DNA of 36,913 nt from Cyanobacteriota bacterium. Its GTDB lineage: Bacteria > Cyanobacteriota > Cyanobacteriia > PCC-6307 > Cyanobiaceae. The stretch is from assembly GCA_026389265.1 (NCBI GenBank), contig JAPLIE010000053.1, positions 1-36,913 of the forward strand. Reading direction: 5' to 3'. This document shows, one piece after another, positions 21,199-29,712 of this stretch (positions are counted from its first letter, which is position 1; each line of letters opens with the position of its first letter). Under the pieces are notes generated by a model, which saw nothing but the letters and a program-made list of their open reading frames with translations, ran no database searches and had not been told where the DNA came from. A program made the position numbers and the translations under genes.

Positions 21199-23565
21199 AT
21201 GGCCCCAGAGCAGGATCTGCCCCGGACTGTGCTTCCCATTCCCGACCGGGAGCACCAGGGCCTGACCACCTTTGATGCCAAGGATCCCGACACCCACTAC
21301 CCGCCGATTCAGCCCCTGCGGCCTCCCGCCGGCGCGCCTAATGTGCTGGTTGTGCTGCTGGATGACGTCGGTTTCGGCGCCTCCTCCGCCTTCGGCGGCC
21401 CCGTGCACACCCCCACCGCCGAGCGGTTGGCGGCCCAGGGCCTCAAGTACAACCGCTTTCACACCACCGCCCTCTGCTCCCCCACCCGAGCGGCCCTGCT
21501 CTCCGGCCGCAACCATCACTCGGTGGGCTTTGGGGCGATCACCGAGATGGCCACGTCGGCTCCGGGCAACAACTCCCTGCGCCCCAATACCTGCGCCCCC
21601 CTGGCTGAGGTGCTCAAGCTCAATGGCTACGCCACAGCCCAATTCGGCAAATGCCATGAGGTGCCGGTGTGGGAAACCAGTCCGGTGGGGCCGTTCAACA
21701 GCTGGCCCAGCGGCGGCGGTGGCTTTGAGTATTTCTATGGCTTCATCGGTGGCGAAACCAACCAATATCAACCTGCTCTCTATGAGGGCACCACACCGGT
21801 GGAGCCAGACCGCAGCCCCGAGGAGGGCTACCACCTCACTGAAGACCTCTCCCGCAAGGCCCTGCGCTGGGTGCGGCAACAAAAATCATTAACGCCCGAT
21901 AAGCCGTTTTTCGTCTACTGGGCCCCCGGCGCCACCCATGCTCCGCATCACGTACCGGCCGAGTGGGCCGACAAATACAAAGGCAAATTTGATCAGGGCT
22001 GGGATCAACTCCGCCTGGAAACCCTGGAGCGCAAAAAACGACTCGGAGTAGTGCCACCCGACACCCTCCTCACCGAGCGCCATGGCGAAATCCCAGCCTG
22101 GGATGAGATCGCCGACGACATGAAGCCTGTGCTGGTGAGGCAGATGGAAGTGTATGCGGGTTTCCTGGAACATGTGGACCACCACCTCGGCCAGCTTGTG
22201 GACGGCCTGGCCGATCTTGAAATCCTGGATAACACCCTAATTTATTATATTCTTGGCGATAATGGTGCCTCTGCAGAAGGGTCGCTGCAAGGCACCTTCA
22301 ATGAGATGATCACACTCCAGGGCTTCGGCCATCTGGAAACAGCCGACTACCTGCGCGAACGGATCGACCAGTTCGGCGGTGTCGAGGCTTACAACCATTA
22401 CGCCGTCGGCTGGGCCCATGCCATGTGCACGCCCTACCAATGGACCAAACAGGTGGCCTCCCATTTTGGCGGCACCCGCAATGGCACCATCGTGCACTGG
22501 CCCGCTGGGATCCAGGCCAAGGGGGAGTTGCGCAGCCAGTTTCACCATGTGATCGACCTGGCCGCCACGGTGTTGGAGGCGGCCGGACTGCCGCAACCCC
22601 TGTTCGTCAATGGGGTGCAGCAGAAACCGCTGGAAGGCGTGAGCATGCGCTATTCCTTCAATGAAAAGGATGCAGCCGAGCGGCATGAAACCCAGTATTT
22701 CGAGATGATTGGCAACCGGGGGATTTACCACAAGGGCTGGACTGCCGTCACCCGTCACCTCACCCCCTGGAAAACCGGAGCCGTTCAACTTCCCGCCTTT
22801 GATGACGACGTTTGGGAGCTCTATGACACCAATAGCGATTGGAGTCAGGCCCGCGATCTAGCCCAGGAACAGCCAGCCAAGCTCAAGGAGCTGCAGCGTC
22901 TTTGGCTGATCGAGGCCACCAAATACAACGTTCTGCCATTGGATGATCGCTTCGCCGAGCGGGCCAATGCCACCCTCGCCGGTCGCCCCCAGCTCGCCAA
23001 GGGCAAGCGCCAACTCCTGTTTGGTGGTATGGGCCGCCTCAGCGAAGGATCGATCATCGACTACAAAAATGCCTCCCATGCGATCACGGCCGAACTGGAG
23101 GTGCCGGCCAAGGGTGCCGATGGCGTGATCGTTGCCGTGGGCGGCAGCATTGGTGGCTGGGCGCTCTATGCCAAGGCGGGTCAGCTTCGCTACGCCTACA
23201 ACTTCTTTGGCCTCACCACCACCATTGTGGAGGGGCAGCCGATCCCGCCTGGCCGTCATCAGGTTCGCGTGGAATTTGCCTACGATGGCAACGGCATCGC
23301 CAAGGGTGGTGGCCTGAGCTTGTACTTGGATGGCAACAAGGTTGGTGAGGGTCGGATCGAGCAAACCGAACCGTTCGTCTTTACGGCTGACGAAACCCTC
23401 GATATTGGTTTTGAATCCGGCAGCAGCGTAACCTCCGATTACAGCAGCAACCGCTTCAGTGGTGAGGTGAACTGGGTGCAGATCGATGTGGGCGAGGACG
23501 CCAATGACCTCGACCATATCCTCAATCATCAGGAGCGACTCAAGATCGCCATGGCACTCCACTGA
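21199..23565 (+). CDS. Type I (formylglycine) arylsulfatase
   Basis: 788 residues from the ATG at 21199 (MAPEQDLPRTVLPIPDREHQ); a TTG seven codons upstream is a weaker option. The alkaline-phosphatase-like core opens with NVLVVLLDDVGFGASSAFGG (calcium-binding Asp 55-56) and the CSPTRAALLSGRN motif. Its Cys 93 should be converted to formylglycine, which hydrolyses sulfate esters. QFGKCHE, THAPHHVPAEWADKYKG and ILGDNGASAEGSLQGTFNE supply further metal and substrate residues. The last 150 residues (from about 620) form a beta-rich appended domain with GGGLSLYLDGNKVGEGRIEQ. No signal peptide is visible, so it seems cytoplasmic, and no formylglycine-generating enzyme gene is in the window. The size fits the large PF00884 arylsulfatases of bacteria. 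Confidence 0.9.
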   Translation: MAPEQDLPRTVLPIPDREHQGLTTFDAKDPDTHYPPIQPLRPPAGAPNVLVVLLDDVGFGASSAFGGPVHTPTAERLAAQGLKYNRFHTTALCSPTRAALLSGRNHHSVGFGAITEMATSAPGNNSLRPNTCAPLAEVLKLNGYATAQFGKCHEVPVWETSPVGPFNSWPSGGGGFEYFYGFIGGETNQYQPALYEGTTPVEPDRSPEEGYHLTEDLSRKALRWVRQQKSLTPDKPFFVYWAPGATHAPHHVPAEWADKYKGKFDQGWDQLRLETLERKKRLGVVPPDTLLTERHGEIPAWDEIADDMKPVLVRQMEVYAGFLEHVDHHLGQLVDGLADLEILDNTLIYYILGDNGASAEGSLQGTFNEMITLQGFGHLETADYLRERIDQFGGVEAYNHYAVGWAHAMCTPYQWTKQVASHFGGTRNGTIVHWPAGIQAKGELRSQFHHVIDLAATVLEAAGLPQPLFVNGVQQKPLEGVSMRYSFNEKDAAERHETQYFEMIGNRGIYHKGWTAVTRHLTPWKTGAVQLPAFDDDVWELYDTNSDWSQARDLAQEQPAKLKELQRLWLIEATKYNVLPLDDRFAERANATLAGRPQLAKGKRQLLFGGMGRLSEGSIIDYKNASHAITAELEVPAKGADGVIVAVGGSIGGWALYAKAGQLRYAYNFFGLTTTIVEGQPIPPGRHQVRVEFAYDGNGIAKGGGLSLYLDGNKVGEGRIEQTEPFVFTADETLDIGFESGSSVTSDYSSNRFSGEVNWVQIDVGEDANDLDHILNHQERLKIAMALH

Positions 23566-23602
23566 GAATTCAGTCCTGGGAGTGGCGATCCACGAGGATC
23601 GT

Positions 23603-24268
23603 TCAGCCCGCCCAGATCTCCTCCAGCTCCAGCACCAGCCCCGGAAACAACGCGCCGCCCTCCAGACGCATCGCTGCTTCTAGGCGCTGGGGGGCTGGTT
23701 CGTCGTCCTCCCCATCGATCTTCCAGATCTCCACCGCCCGCTGCTCCGGGAACAGCAGCCATCCGAGCTGGGCGCCGTTGGCGATGTAGGTGGCCATCTT
23801 GCGGCGCAGGGCCTCGGATCCACGCGGACCCTGATCCGAGGGACTGGCCAACTCGATCACCAGATCGGGGCATAGGGGTGGAAGGCCGCGGCGTTGTTCA
23901 GGCGTGAGCGCCTGCCAGAGTTCCAGCCGCACCACCGAGGCGTCCGGGCTGAGCACGGAGCCATCCGACAGACGGAAGCCTCCCGAGCTGTCGAACACTT
24001 TCCAGGTTCCCTGGCCCAAGGCCCAGATCTGCAACCGGGCGATCAGCAGGCTGTTCCGAGAGCTGGTGTCTCCGCCGGTGGGGGTCATGGCGATCAGCTG
24101 GCCATCAGCCGTCAGTTCCAGCACCGCCTCGGGGTTGGCCTGGCATACCAGCTCAAACTGATCCGGCGTCAGCTTGAGGTCCAGGGGCAGCAGCAGCGGC
24201 GGCAGGCCGTCAGCCGCGAGCGCGGTGGGAACCGAAGGGGCTGTGGCAGCTGGTGGGGCAAGCGGCAT
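23603..24268 (-). CDS. Uma2-family (DUF820) PD-(D/E)XK-like endonuclease, copy 2
   Basis: 221 residues from the ATG at 24268, clearly paralogous to the gene at 16161-16826 along its whole length: LLLPLDLKLTPDQFELVCQA, LELTADGQLIAMTPTGGDTS, SVLSPDASVVRLELW, CPDLVIELASPSDQGPRGSE and the identical end LVLELEEIWAG. The 3' flanking bases (CCCAGATCTCCTCCAGCTCC) are also the same in both. The acidic residues of the putative nuclease site are kept. To its right is the rotted hsdR copy, just as copy 1 lies on the same side of the intact hsdR. Confidence 0.78.
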   Translation of the reverse strand: MPLAPPAATAPSVPTALAADGLPPLLLPLDLKLTPDQFELVCQANPEAVLELTADGQLIAMTPTGGDTSSRNSLLIARLQIWALGQGTWKVFDSSGGFRLSDGSVLSPDASVVRLELWQALTPEQRRGLPPLCPDLVIELASPSDQGPRGSEALRRKMATYIANGAQLGWLLFPEQRAVEIWKIDGEDDEPAPQRLEAAMRLEGGALFPGLVLELEEIWAG

Positions 24269-24392
24269 GGCCCCGGCGGCAGGGTCGTTTTAGCCTAAGG
24301 GGGATGGCATAGCTCAGTAGGGATCTCCTTGCCGTTGGTCTGGGCATGCCGCCGGCCTGCCTTACAACGCCAGGCCCTTGGCCACACTGAGC

Positions 24393-24581
24393 GGAAGGTT
24401 GGGTGCGGAAGAGCAGGTCATCGTCGTCGAGCGCTTCGCGATTCACGATCGTGATCGCCGTTGGTCGTAGGGCACCAGTGGATCCCCGAGGGCTGCTCCT
24501 TGCGGCTGAGTTCCCAGGGCCGCTGCAGCACGGTGGTGAGGGCCGGCGCGGGCATCGGTGCCCGCCCGAGCGAAAGGGCAT
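24393..24581 (-). pseudogene. Decayed second hsdR gene
   Basis: On the minus strand, in three different frames, one reads MPFRSG near 24581 (compare MVLRSA, the start of the hsdR at 19776), then PALTTVLQRPWELSRKE, ALGDPLVPYDQR and AITIVNREALDDDDLLFR. The intact hsdR has PALTTVLTKPWELTRKD, ALGDPLMPYEQR and AITIVDREALDDDVLLFR in that order. Three large deletions have removed everything else. The upstream sequence CGAGCGAA...GGGTCATCGAC is also shared, so this is a true paralogue that began at the same place. Confidence 0.85.
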
Positions 24582-24600
24582 GGGTCATCGACTGGGCCGG

Positions 24601-24727
24601 CCTCGCCATCCCCGTCACCAGCCAGCCAGCGCACCCTGCACCACGCCACGCGCGGCTCCGGGGGGTGCCTCCACGCGGCTGACGGTTCTCATCACCACCC
24701 GGTCCGGTTCGCCGCACCGGGTGGTGA
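24601..24727 (+). repeat. 127-bp dispersed repeat, copy B
   Basis: Near-identical to 19977-20104 (CCTCGCCATCCCCGTCACCA to CGCACCGGGTGGTGA). It abuts the decayed hsdR start on its left and is followed by 97 bases with no visible gene before hsp20. The match ends where copy A runs into the small-gene remnant. Confidence 0.8.
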
Positions 24728-24824
24728 GGGCCGAATCTCCAGGGGCGGTTGGCACGACCCGGGCCTGGGTCCAAACCCCCGACAGTGATTTCACCGGGGC
24801 ACGGACCCCGCCCAACCCTCGCCA

Positions 24825-25277
24825 ATGCGAACCATGTTGTCCCTCCGCACCACCTCTCCCTTCGATCTGTTCGACCGTCTTGAGCAGCAGCTCCAATCCG
24901 CCGAGCGCGTGCCGGCCGCCGAGGTGCAGGAAACCGAGGATGCCTACGAGCTGGTGCTGGAACTGCCCGGGGTCGACAAGGAGGCCATCGATGTGAAGGC
25001 CACCGACCGCTCCCTGGTGATCAGCGCCCAGCGCCGCAATCCCCGCCAGGCCGCCCCGGCATCCGCCGAGGGCGCCGCTCCGGTCCCGGCTCCTGAGCCC
25101 GCCGGCCGTGGCCTGCTGCTCAGCGAGTTCCGCTACGGCACCTGGAGCCGCAGCTTCCGCTTCCCCGCCGGCATCGACCGCGACCAGCTGCAGGCCACCT
25201 ACCGCGACGGTCTGCTGAGCGTGCGGGCTCCCAAGGCCCAGCGCGTCTCCACCGTTTCGGTGAAGGTGGAGGGCTGA
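24825..25277 (+). CDS. Small heat-shock protein, Hsp20/alpha-crystallin family
   Basis: 150 residues from 24825, or 147 from the ATG at 24834 (MLSLRTTSPFDLFDRLEQQL), which looks like the usual cyanobacterial start. The alpha-crystallin domain runs from about 29: VPAAEVQETEDAYELVLELP with GVDKEAIDVKATDRSLVISA, a Pro/Ala-rich loop (PASAEGAAPVPAPEPAG), FRYGTWSRSFRFPAGID and DGLLSVRAPKA. It is an ATP-independent holdase that binds unfolding proteins under heat or light stress. The C-terminal IXI motif is replaced by VSTVSVKVEG. I see no heat-shock CIRCE element in the short upstream gap. Confidence 0.9.
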   Translation: MRTMLSLRTTSPFDLFDRLEQQLQSAERVPAAEVQETEDAYELVLELPGVDKEAIDVKATDRSLVISAQRRNPRQAAPASAEGAAPVPAPEPAGRGLLLSEFRYGTWSRSFRFPAGIDRDQLQATYRDGLLSVRAPKAQRVSTVSVKVEG

Positions 25278-25408
25278 CCGCTTCCCGGATGCGCTCACCG
25301 GATGCGCTCCCCGAATCCGCTCCCCGCACGGCGGATACAGCCGGGTGTTCCAGGCTGCGGCGCGCCTCCCCTTGGCTGGCTACAGCGGGGGCCGCTTCCG
25401 AGAGATCG

Positions 25409-25999
25409 ATGAACGCCCTCCAGCTGCAGCCCGCCGATGTGGTGCTGGTGCGCCATGGCGAGACCACCTGGAGCCGGAGCGGCCAGCACACCGGCGCCAC
25501 CGACATCCCCCTCACGCCGCAGGGTGAGGAGGCGGCCCGCCGTCTGGCGCCCCTGCTGACGCCGGTGCCCTTCGCCACGGTGCTGTGCAGTCCGCTGCAG
25601 CGGGCCCGCCGCACGGCCGAGCTGGCCGGCTTTGCGGATCGTCTGGTGCTCGATGGCGATCTGGTCGAGTGGAACTACGGCGCCTATGAGGGCCTCACCA
25701 CGGTCGAGATCCAGGCCCGCGTGCCGGGCTGGCTGGTGTTTCGCGATGGCTGCCCCGACGGGGAGGTTCCCGCCCAGGTGGGGGAGCGGGTCGATCGCGT
25801 GATCGCCCGGCTGCGGAGTGGTGATGGACCAGCGCTGGTGTTTGCCCATGGCCACCTGCTGCGGGTGCTGCTGGCCCGCTGGATCGATCTACCGCCCAGC
25901 GAGGGCCGTCGCTTCTTGCTCGATACCGCCACCCTCAATGTGCTCAGCCACTACGGCGGATCTCCGGCCCTGCGCTGCTGGAACGCGCCGCTGGATTGA
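25409..25999 (+). CDS. Histidine phosphatase (phosphoglycerate mutase-like)
   Basis: 196 residues from the ATG at 25409; upstream in-frame sequence to 25289 is not conserved-looking. VVLVRHGETTWSRSGQHTGA holds the catalytic RHG histidine, LCSPLQRARRTAELAGF the Arg, LVEWNYGAYEGLTTVEIQAR the Glu that acts as acid, and LVFAHGHLLRVLLARW the second His. This is the full phosphoglycerate mutase-superfamily site. The EWNYGAYEG segment and the length match small broad-specificity phosphatases (PhoE/CobC-like) rather than glycolytic mutase. It follows hsp20 by 131 bases and converges with the HAD gene after four bases. Confidence 0.87.
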   Translation: MNALQLQPADVVLVRHGETTWSRSGQHTGATDIPLTPQGEEAARRLAPLLTPVPFATVLCSPLQRARRTAELAGFADRLVLDGDLVEWNYGAYEGLTTVEIQARVPGWLVFRDGCPDGEVPAQVGERVDRVIARLRSGDGPALVFAHGHLLRVLLARWIDLPPSEGRRFLLDTATLNVLSHYGGSPALRCWNAPLD

Positions 26000-26003
26000 A
26001 GCC

Positions 26004-26951
26004 CTAATCGGTTTCGAAGATGGCCTTCCAGTCCTGCTTCATGTCCACCACGACCCAGCCGCGTGTGGGGGCCTCGCGAAGGGCTGCAACAAGCTTGCCG
26101 GTGCTCTTCGTGTTGGCGTCATAGGCATATTCGCGTTCAGCGTCGGTATGGTGCACAATCAGGCCGAAACTAGGGCGGGGGTTGTTGATCGTGGTGTACT
26201 GCAACATGGCGTGGTCGCCATCACTGTTCCCACAACAGATGACCGGTCGCCGGCCGATGAACTGATGAATCCCCACTGGCTTGCCTGCATTGTCATTCAC
26301 GAACAAATAGTCGAGGGTTTTCGTGAGCACCGGGCCGCTGTCGCGTAGCTCGTATGTCGTCCGGGCCGTGGAGCCCACAACCTGCTCCGGAGGGATGCCG
26401 TACACACGTTCCACCCAGACGCGTATGAAGTCGACGCCACCACCGGAAACGATGAAGTTCTTGAAGTCATGGGCCCGCAGATAGCTCAGCAGTTCCTGCA
26501 TCGGCAGGTAGGTGAGTTCGTCATAGGGCCTGCCGTAGCGCGGATGTCTGGCCGAGGCGAGCCAGGCCTCCACGGCGACACGAAACTCGTCGGTCGTCAT
26601 CCCGGTGTGGGTGAGCGCCAGGATCTGCATCAGGCCATCGAAGTGGTCGCCTTCCAGTAGTTTGCCAAGATCGCCGGCCAGGGCGGCCTGCACCATGGGA
26701 ACGGCAGCAAGCGCGGGCTCAACAAGGATGCGGCGCTTCAGTTCGTCGATGGCAAAGGCTGCCTGAAACGGCATCGGATTCTCCGGCCAAAGACAGCCGT
26801 CGTTATCAAACACGGCGATGCGTTCTGCCCATGGCAGGAAGTCGGGGGATCCAGCCGTTGTCACCCTGGCGATGAAGGCGAGGATCGCCTGTTTACCGGC
26901 GCCATCGTTCCAGGAGGGGAGGGGATCGGCAGCGGTGGTAGCTATAGCCAT
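26004..26951 (-). CDS. HAD-superfamily hydrolase, phosphoserine phosphatase-like
   Basis: 315 residues. Motif I is IAVFDNDGCLWPEN (nucleophile Asp49, acid/base Asp51); most relatives have FDNDGTLW, so a Cys stands where Thr is usual. FKNFIVSGGGVDFIRVW is motif II (Ser), KTLDYLFVNDNAGKP supplies the lysine region, and VICCGNSDGDHAMLQY motif III/IV (GNSDGD). The helical cap lies between residues 60 and 150. Proteins of this subgroup are often found beside arylsulfatases; here the sulfatase is 2.4 kb away with other genes between. No signal peptide. Substrate unknown. Confidence 0.82.
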   Translation of the reverse strand: MAIATTAADPLPSWNDGAGKQAILAFIARVTTAGSPDFLPWAERIAVFDNDGCLWPENPMPFQAAFAIDELKRRILVEPALAAVPMVQAALAGDLGKLLEGDHFDGLMQILALTHTGMTTDEFRVAVEAWLASARHPRYGRPYDELTYLPMQELLSYLRAHDFKNFIVSGGGVDFIRVWVERVYGIPPEQVVGSTARTTYELRDSGPVLTKTLDYLFVNDNAGKPVGIHQFIGRRPVICCGNSDGDHAMLQYTTINNPRPSFGLIVHHTDAEREYAYDANTKSTGKLVAALREAPTRGWVVVDMKQDWKAIFETD

Positions 26952-27009
26952 GCTTAGATGAGGTAGTCGTTCGGGCCGGTGCGGGGACCGACAAAGCTGT
27001 GCGTATAGT

Positions 27010-28308
27010 TTACTGCCGGTTGGCTGATCGCCTCGTCATGGGTTGTCGTGTTTGAGCAGCTTTTTCGAAGATATCGGCAACCTGGCCGACCCCACCTGAT
27101 TCTTGAATGATTTTTTGCATTCGCTGAGCATGATTACGGTAGCTTGATTCTGAAAGAACCTCCGAAATCGCTGTGCGAAGTGAAATTTCGCTAAGCTCAC
27201 TAAGTTTCAACATTTTCCCGGCTTTTGTTCGTGCCAGCCTTGAGGCAATCCCGGGTTGTTCATTGGTGATCGGAATCGCTACAAGCGGAACGCCACAACC
27301 GAGGGCGGTCAGCACGGTGTTCATCCCTGCATGGGTAACAACAACTTGTGAACGCTCAATTAGTTTTTGATGGGGCGCAAATGGCACAATGATGGGATTG
27401 CCAGGAAGCTCAATTAATGGCGCCTTCGGATTTCCTAGCGAGATAACAAGCTGAACATCCAATGACAAACAGGATTTGGCAATACATTCAAAAATTTCAG
27501 GGCGCTGGTTTTGTAGTGTTCCCAATGAAGCATAGATCAGGGGTTTGCCATTCAGTCGCTCAAAAGGAAAGTCGGTATTATCGAAACTAATGGGTTCTGT
27601 TCCCGCTGGATCCTGAAAGCGCCCAATATAATGAAAATGATCTGGCAGGTGTTCACGAGGAAAGTCAAAAGCCTCTGGAAGTTGACACACCTGGGCCAAA
27701 GGTGAAAAGGCATCCTTACGCTTTTGGTATGGAGGCAAGTTCCATTCGCGGCGCTGCTCAACAATCACTTGCCATAAATCGCGGGCGAGGAAATCGACCA
27801 GTGCGTTCCCACATCGATTACGCACGCGAGCCCAAGGTGTTGTTGAGTAAGCCCAGTGAGTTGAGTAGGGAGGCACGCCTGGCTCACGGTTGATCAGCAT
27901 TGCATTGCACACCGTGATGAAAGGCAAGCCAAGGTAGTCGGCAACGCTTGCCATTGATGAGGATATTTGATCGATGATGAGTACATCAATCTTTGCTTTT
28001 CGGATTGCTTGTGGTGCCTCGCGAAAAAACATTTGTGTTTCCCGCTTGAAAAAATCAATAGAGAATTTAAGCCCTGCCTTCCCTGTTAGCTTTCCTAGAG
28101 TTCTGTAAGCAGAGTCGATGCTTCCCATGGGATAATCAGATGTACCAATTTCCTGGGTTGTGAGGTTAAGATTCGATACTTTTGCTAAAGCATCAGGAAC
28201 CCCAAACAGGATAACGATGTGACCACGCCGCTGAAGTTCAAGGGCGATAGCGCACATCGGGTTCAAGTGTCCGATAGCGGGTGGACAGAAAAGGCCAAAT
28301 CGTGTCAT
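27010..28308 (-). CDS. GT1-type glycosyltransferase, zeaxanthin glucosyltransferase-like
   Basis: 432 residues with the two Rossmann lobes of the GT-B UGT/MGT family. N-lobe: MTRFGLFCPPAIGHLNPMCA with IALELQRRGHIVILFGVPD, the usual acceptor-site His in GHLNP. C-lobe: GKPLIYASLGTLQNQRPEIF and the sugar-nucleotide signature VVTHAGMNTVLTALGCGVPL followed by VAIPITNEQPGIASRLA. The wording is closest to CrtX/zeaxanthin glucosyltransferase-like proteins, suggesting a lipid or carotenoid acceptor, but this is inference. Base composition is lower in GC than in the first 26 kb, so the gene may have been acquired. The last 15 residues are a basic tail. Confidence 0.82.
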   Translation of the reverse strand: MTRFGLFCPPAIGHLNPMCAIALELQRRGHIVILFGVPDALAKVSNLNLTTQEIGTSDYPMGSIDSAYRTLGKLTGKAGLKFSIDFFKRETQMFFREAPQAIRKAKIDVLIIDQISSSMASVADYLGLPFITVCNAMLINREPGVPPYSTHWAYSTTPWARVRNRCGNALVDFLARDLWQVIVEQRREWNLPPYQKRKDAFSPLAQVCQLPEAFDFPREHLPDHFHYIGRFQDPAGTEPISFDNTDFPFERLNGKPLIYASLGTLQNQRPEIFECIAKSCLSLDVQLVISLGNPKAPLIELPGNPIIVPFAPHQKLIERSQVVVTHAGMNTVLTALGCGVPLVAIPITNEQPGIASRLARTKAGKMLKLSELSEISLRTAISEVLSESSYRNHAQRMQKIIQESGGVGQVADIFEKAAQTRQPMTRRSANRQ

Positions 28309-28537
28309 TGAGAGTGCTTGTGATGGTTTGATCTAAAGGTAAACTAGGTGTGTAACTACTGGTGAATCGACCTGAATACCTTGCCGCCTGGACTTTAGCT
28401 TCGAAACCTAGATGCCAAGCCATAACAAAGCGTCAATTCATCAATTGAACGACTCACATGGTCTAACGTAGAGGTAAATGCTGCGCGGAGCCAAGGACCC
28501 TTGGCTGTAGTGCGCCCGGTTGACCCTAGGCTAGGTC

Positions 28538-29116
28538 TCAGGTTGTAAGTGAACTCCGCAAAAGGTAGTCCCAAACTTGCTTCACTACAAGCGGCCCAGA
28601 GTGAAGTTTGATGAGATCGTCTCCGATGTCGTCTCCAATACCTGCCTGAACTTCAAAGAGCTGGTCCCGCGCCTGTGGTTCGGTGACGAGTACCTCACGA
28701 TTCTGAAGCAGCGTTGATTTGGCTTCGTCCTCAATAACCTGCTTCATCTGAGGGTACTCGTACTTCGGCGCCTTTGATCCAAAGTTATAGTTAGCGTATT
28801 CGCGGAGATCCTGGAGTTGCTCGTACAGATCCAAGAAACCGCGTTCTAGTTTCCGTGTTTTACAGAGATGGGTTTCGACAAATGATCGAAGCTGGCTGTG
28901 CCTCAGTCGAGTCATCTTTTCTTCGGGCAACGATTCGCATAGCCAAAGCATTGAAACCGCAGAGTGAAAGCAGACGTAATAGAAGCCCATGCAAGGCAGG
29001 AGAGTTCCCTGTGTCTCTTGCAATGTTGCTTTGCTGCTTTCATTAAATACGACTGCGGCAAGAATGTGCTTTGCTGACCTGGTAACTCGCTTGTGCGGCA
29101 GCATGGTAGACATCAT
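28538..29116 (-). CDS. HEPN-like protein of unknown function (192 aa)
   Basis: All-alpha by eye. SAKHILAAVVFNESSKATLQ, GFYYVCFHSAVSMLWLCESL, then HSQLRSFVETHLCKTRKLER and DLYEQLQDLREYANYNFG. The FYY.CFHSA helix followed by a later LREYANY helix resembles the HEPN/UPF0332 pattern (AYYA.FHAA ... R..ADY), found in ribonuclease toxins, RNA-processing factors and defence proteins. I do not see a strict R-X4-6-H motif, so catalysis is uncertain. The start at 29116 (MMSTMLPHKRV) is an ATG, with two more Met choices within five codons. GC content is low, as in its neighbours. Confidence 0.5.
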   Translation of the reverse strand: MMSTMLPHKRVTRSAKHILAAVVFNESSKATLQETQGTLLPCMGFYYVCFHSAVSMLWLCESLPEEKMTRLRHSQLRSFVETHLCKTRKLERGFLDLYEQLQDLREYANYNFGSKAPKYEYPQMKQVIEDEAKSTLLQNREVLVTEPQARDQLFEVQAGIGDDIGDDLIKLHSGPLVVKQVWDYLLRSSLTT

Positions 29117-29214
29117 GACAGATGAAGTCTAACGTTCAAGCTAAGCTGGAGCCAAAAATATGGCGCGTTGGTGCTCAGATAGAGCGAAGAGCTAGGGCTT
29201 GGTGAGAGACTGCT

Positions 29215-29712
29215 CTAAGTATTTCTGCAGAGAATCCTCAAGCGTCTGGAAGAGTCGCGTTCATTTAAGTGGCCACGAACCTCGGCAGGGCTATCCCACC
29301 AGAGAATTTTTCCGCCGGCTCCAGTGCCAGCCAAAGCACCTCGCACCTCATTGTTGACGCAAGACAACCTAAGCGGCACCGTTATGGTGTTAGTGTTGGC
29401 AGGTATATTGACCTCAATGCGAGCTATTTGCGTATTTCCAGACATAATAGAAGGACGGATTCGAGGAGGTGGTGGTCCTTGCGTGCCACGGATCACAGCG
29501 TTCTGGGCAATGCCATCTCGAACAATTCCTGCAGAAAGCGTGTAAATTGCGGACCCACCATTCCGAATGGTTTCTGGACCGTCAAGCGTTACTGATGAGA
29601 CAGAGAATCGAATGTCACGCAATGGTGGCGTGCCCCCCATTCCCATCAAAACAGGAACAGTGGCTAGTGCAAGGACAGCGAATAGAAGTCGAGTTCTCAA
29701 TTGAGTCTCCAT
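29215..29712 (-). CDS. Secreted protein of unknown function
   Basis: 165 residues starting METQLRTRLLFAVLALATVP, a basic N-region and hydrophobic core with likely cleavage near VLMGMGG. The mature part is beta-rich (IRFSVSSVTLDGPETIRNGG, IEVNIPANTNTITVPLRLS) with two well-spaced cysteines, one near 138 (LSCVNN) and one at the end (LRILCRNT), perhaps forming a disulfide. It reads like an Ig-like or beta-sandwich secreted domain. No family recognised. Lower GC than the chromosome around it. Confidence 0.6.
   Translation of the reverse strand: METQLRTRLLFAVLALATVPVLMGMGGTPPLRDIRFSVSSVTLDGPETIRNGGSAIYTLSAGIVRDGIAQNAVIRGTQGPPPPRIRPSIMSGNTQIARIEVNIPANTNTITVPLRLSCVNNEVRGALAGTGAGGKILWWDSPAEVRGHLNERDSSRRLRILCRNT

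Noticed and set aside
24308-24335. GGCATAGCTCAGTAGG resembles the D-arm of a tRNA
   Set aside because: No matching acceptor stem, anticodon arm or T-arm (GTTCRANNC) follows within 80 bases; taken as chance.
28490-28505. GCCAAGG-AC-CCTTGGC inverted repeat between the glycosyltransferase and HEPN-like genes
   Set aside because: The 2-base loop and lack of a T-run argue against a terminator; too short to claim as an operator without further support.
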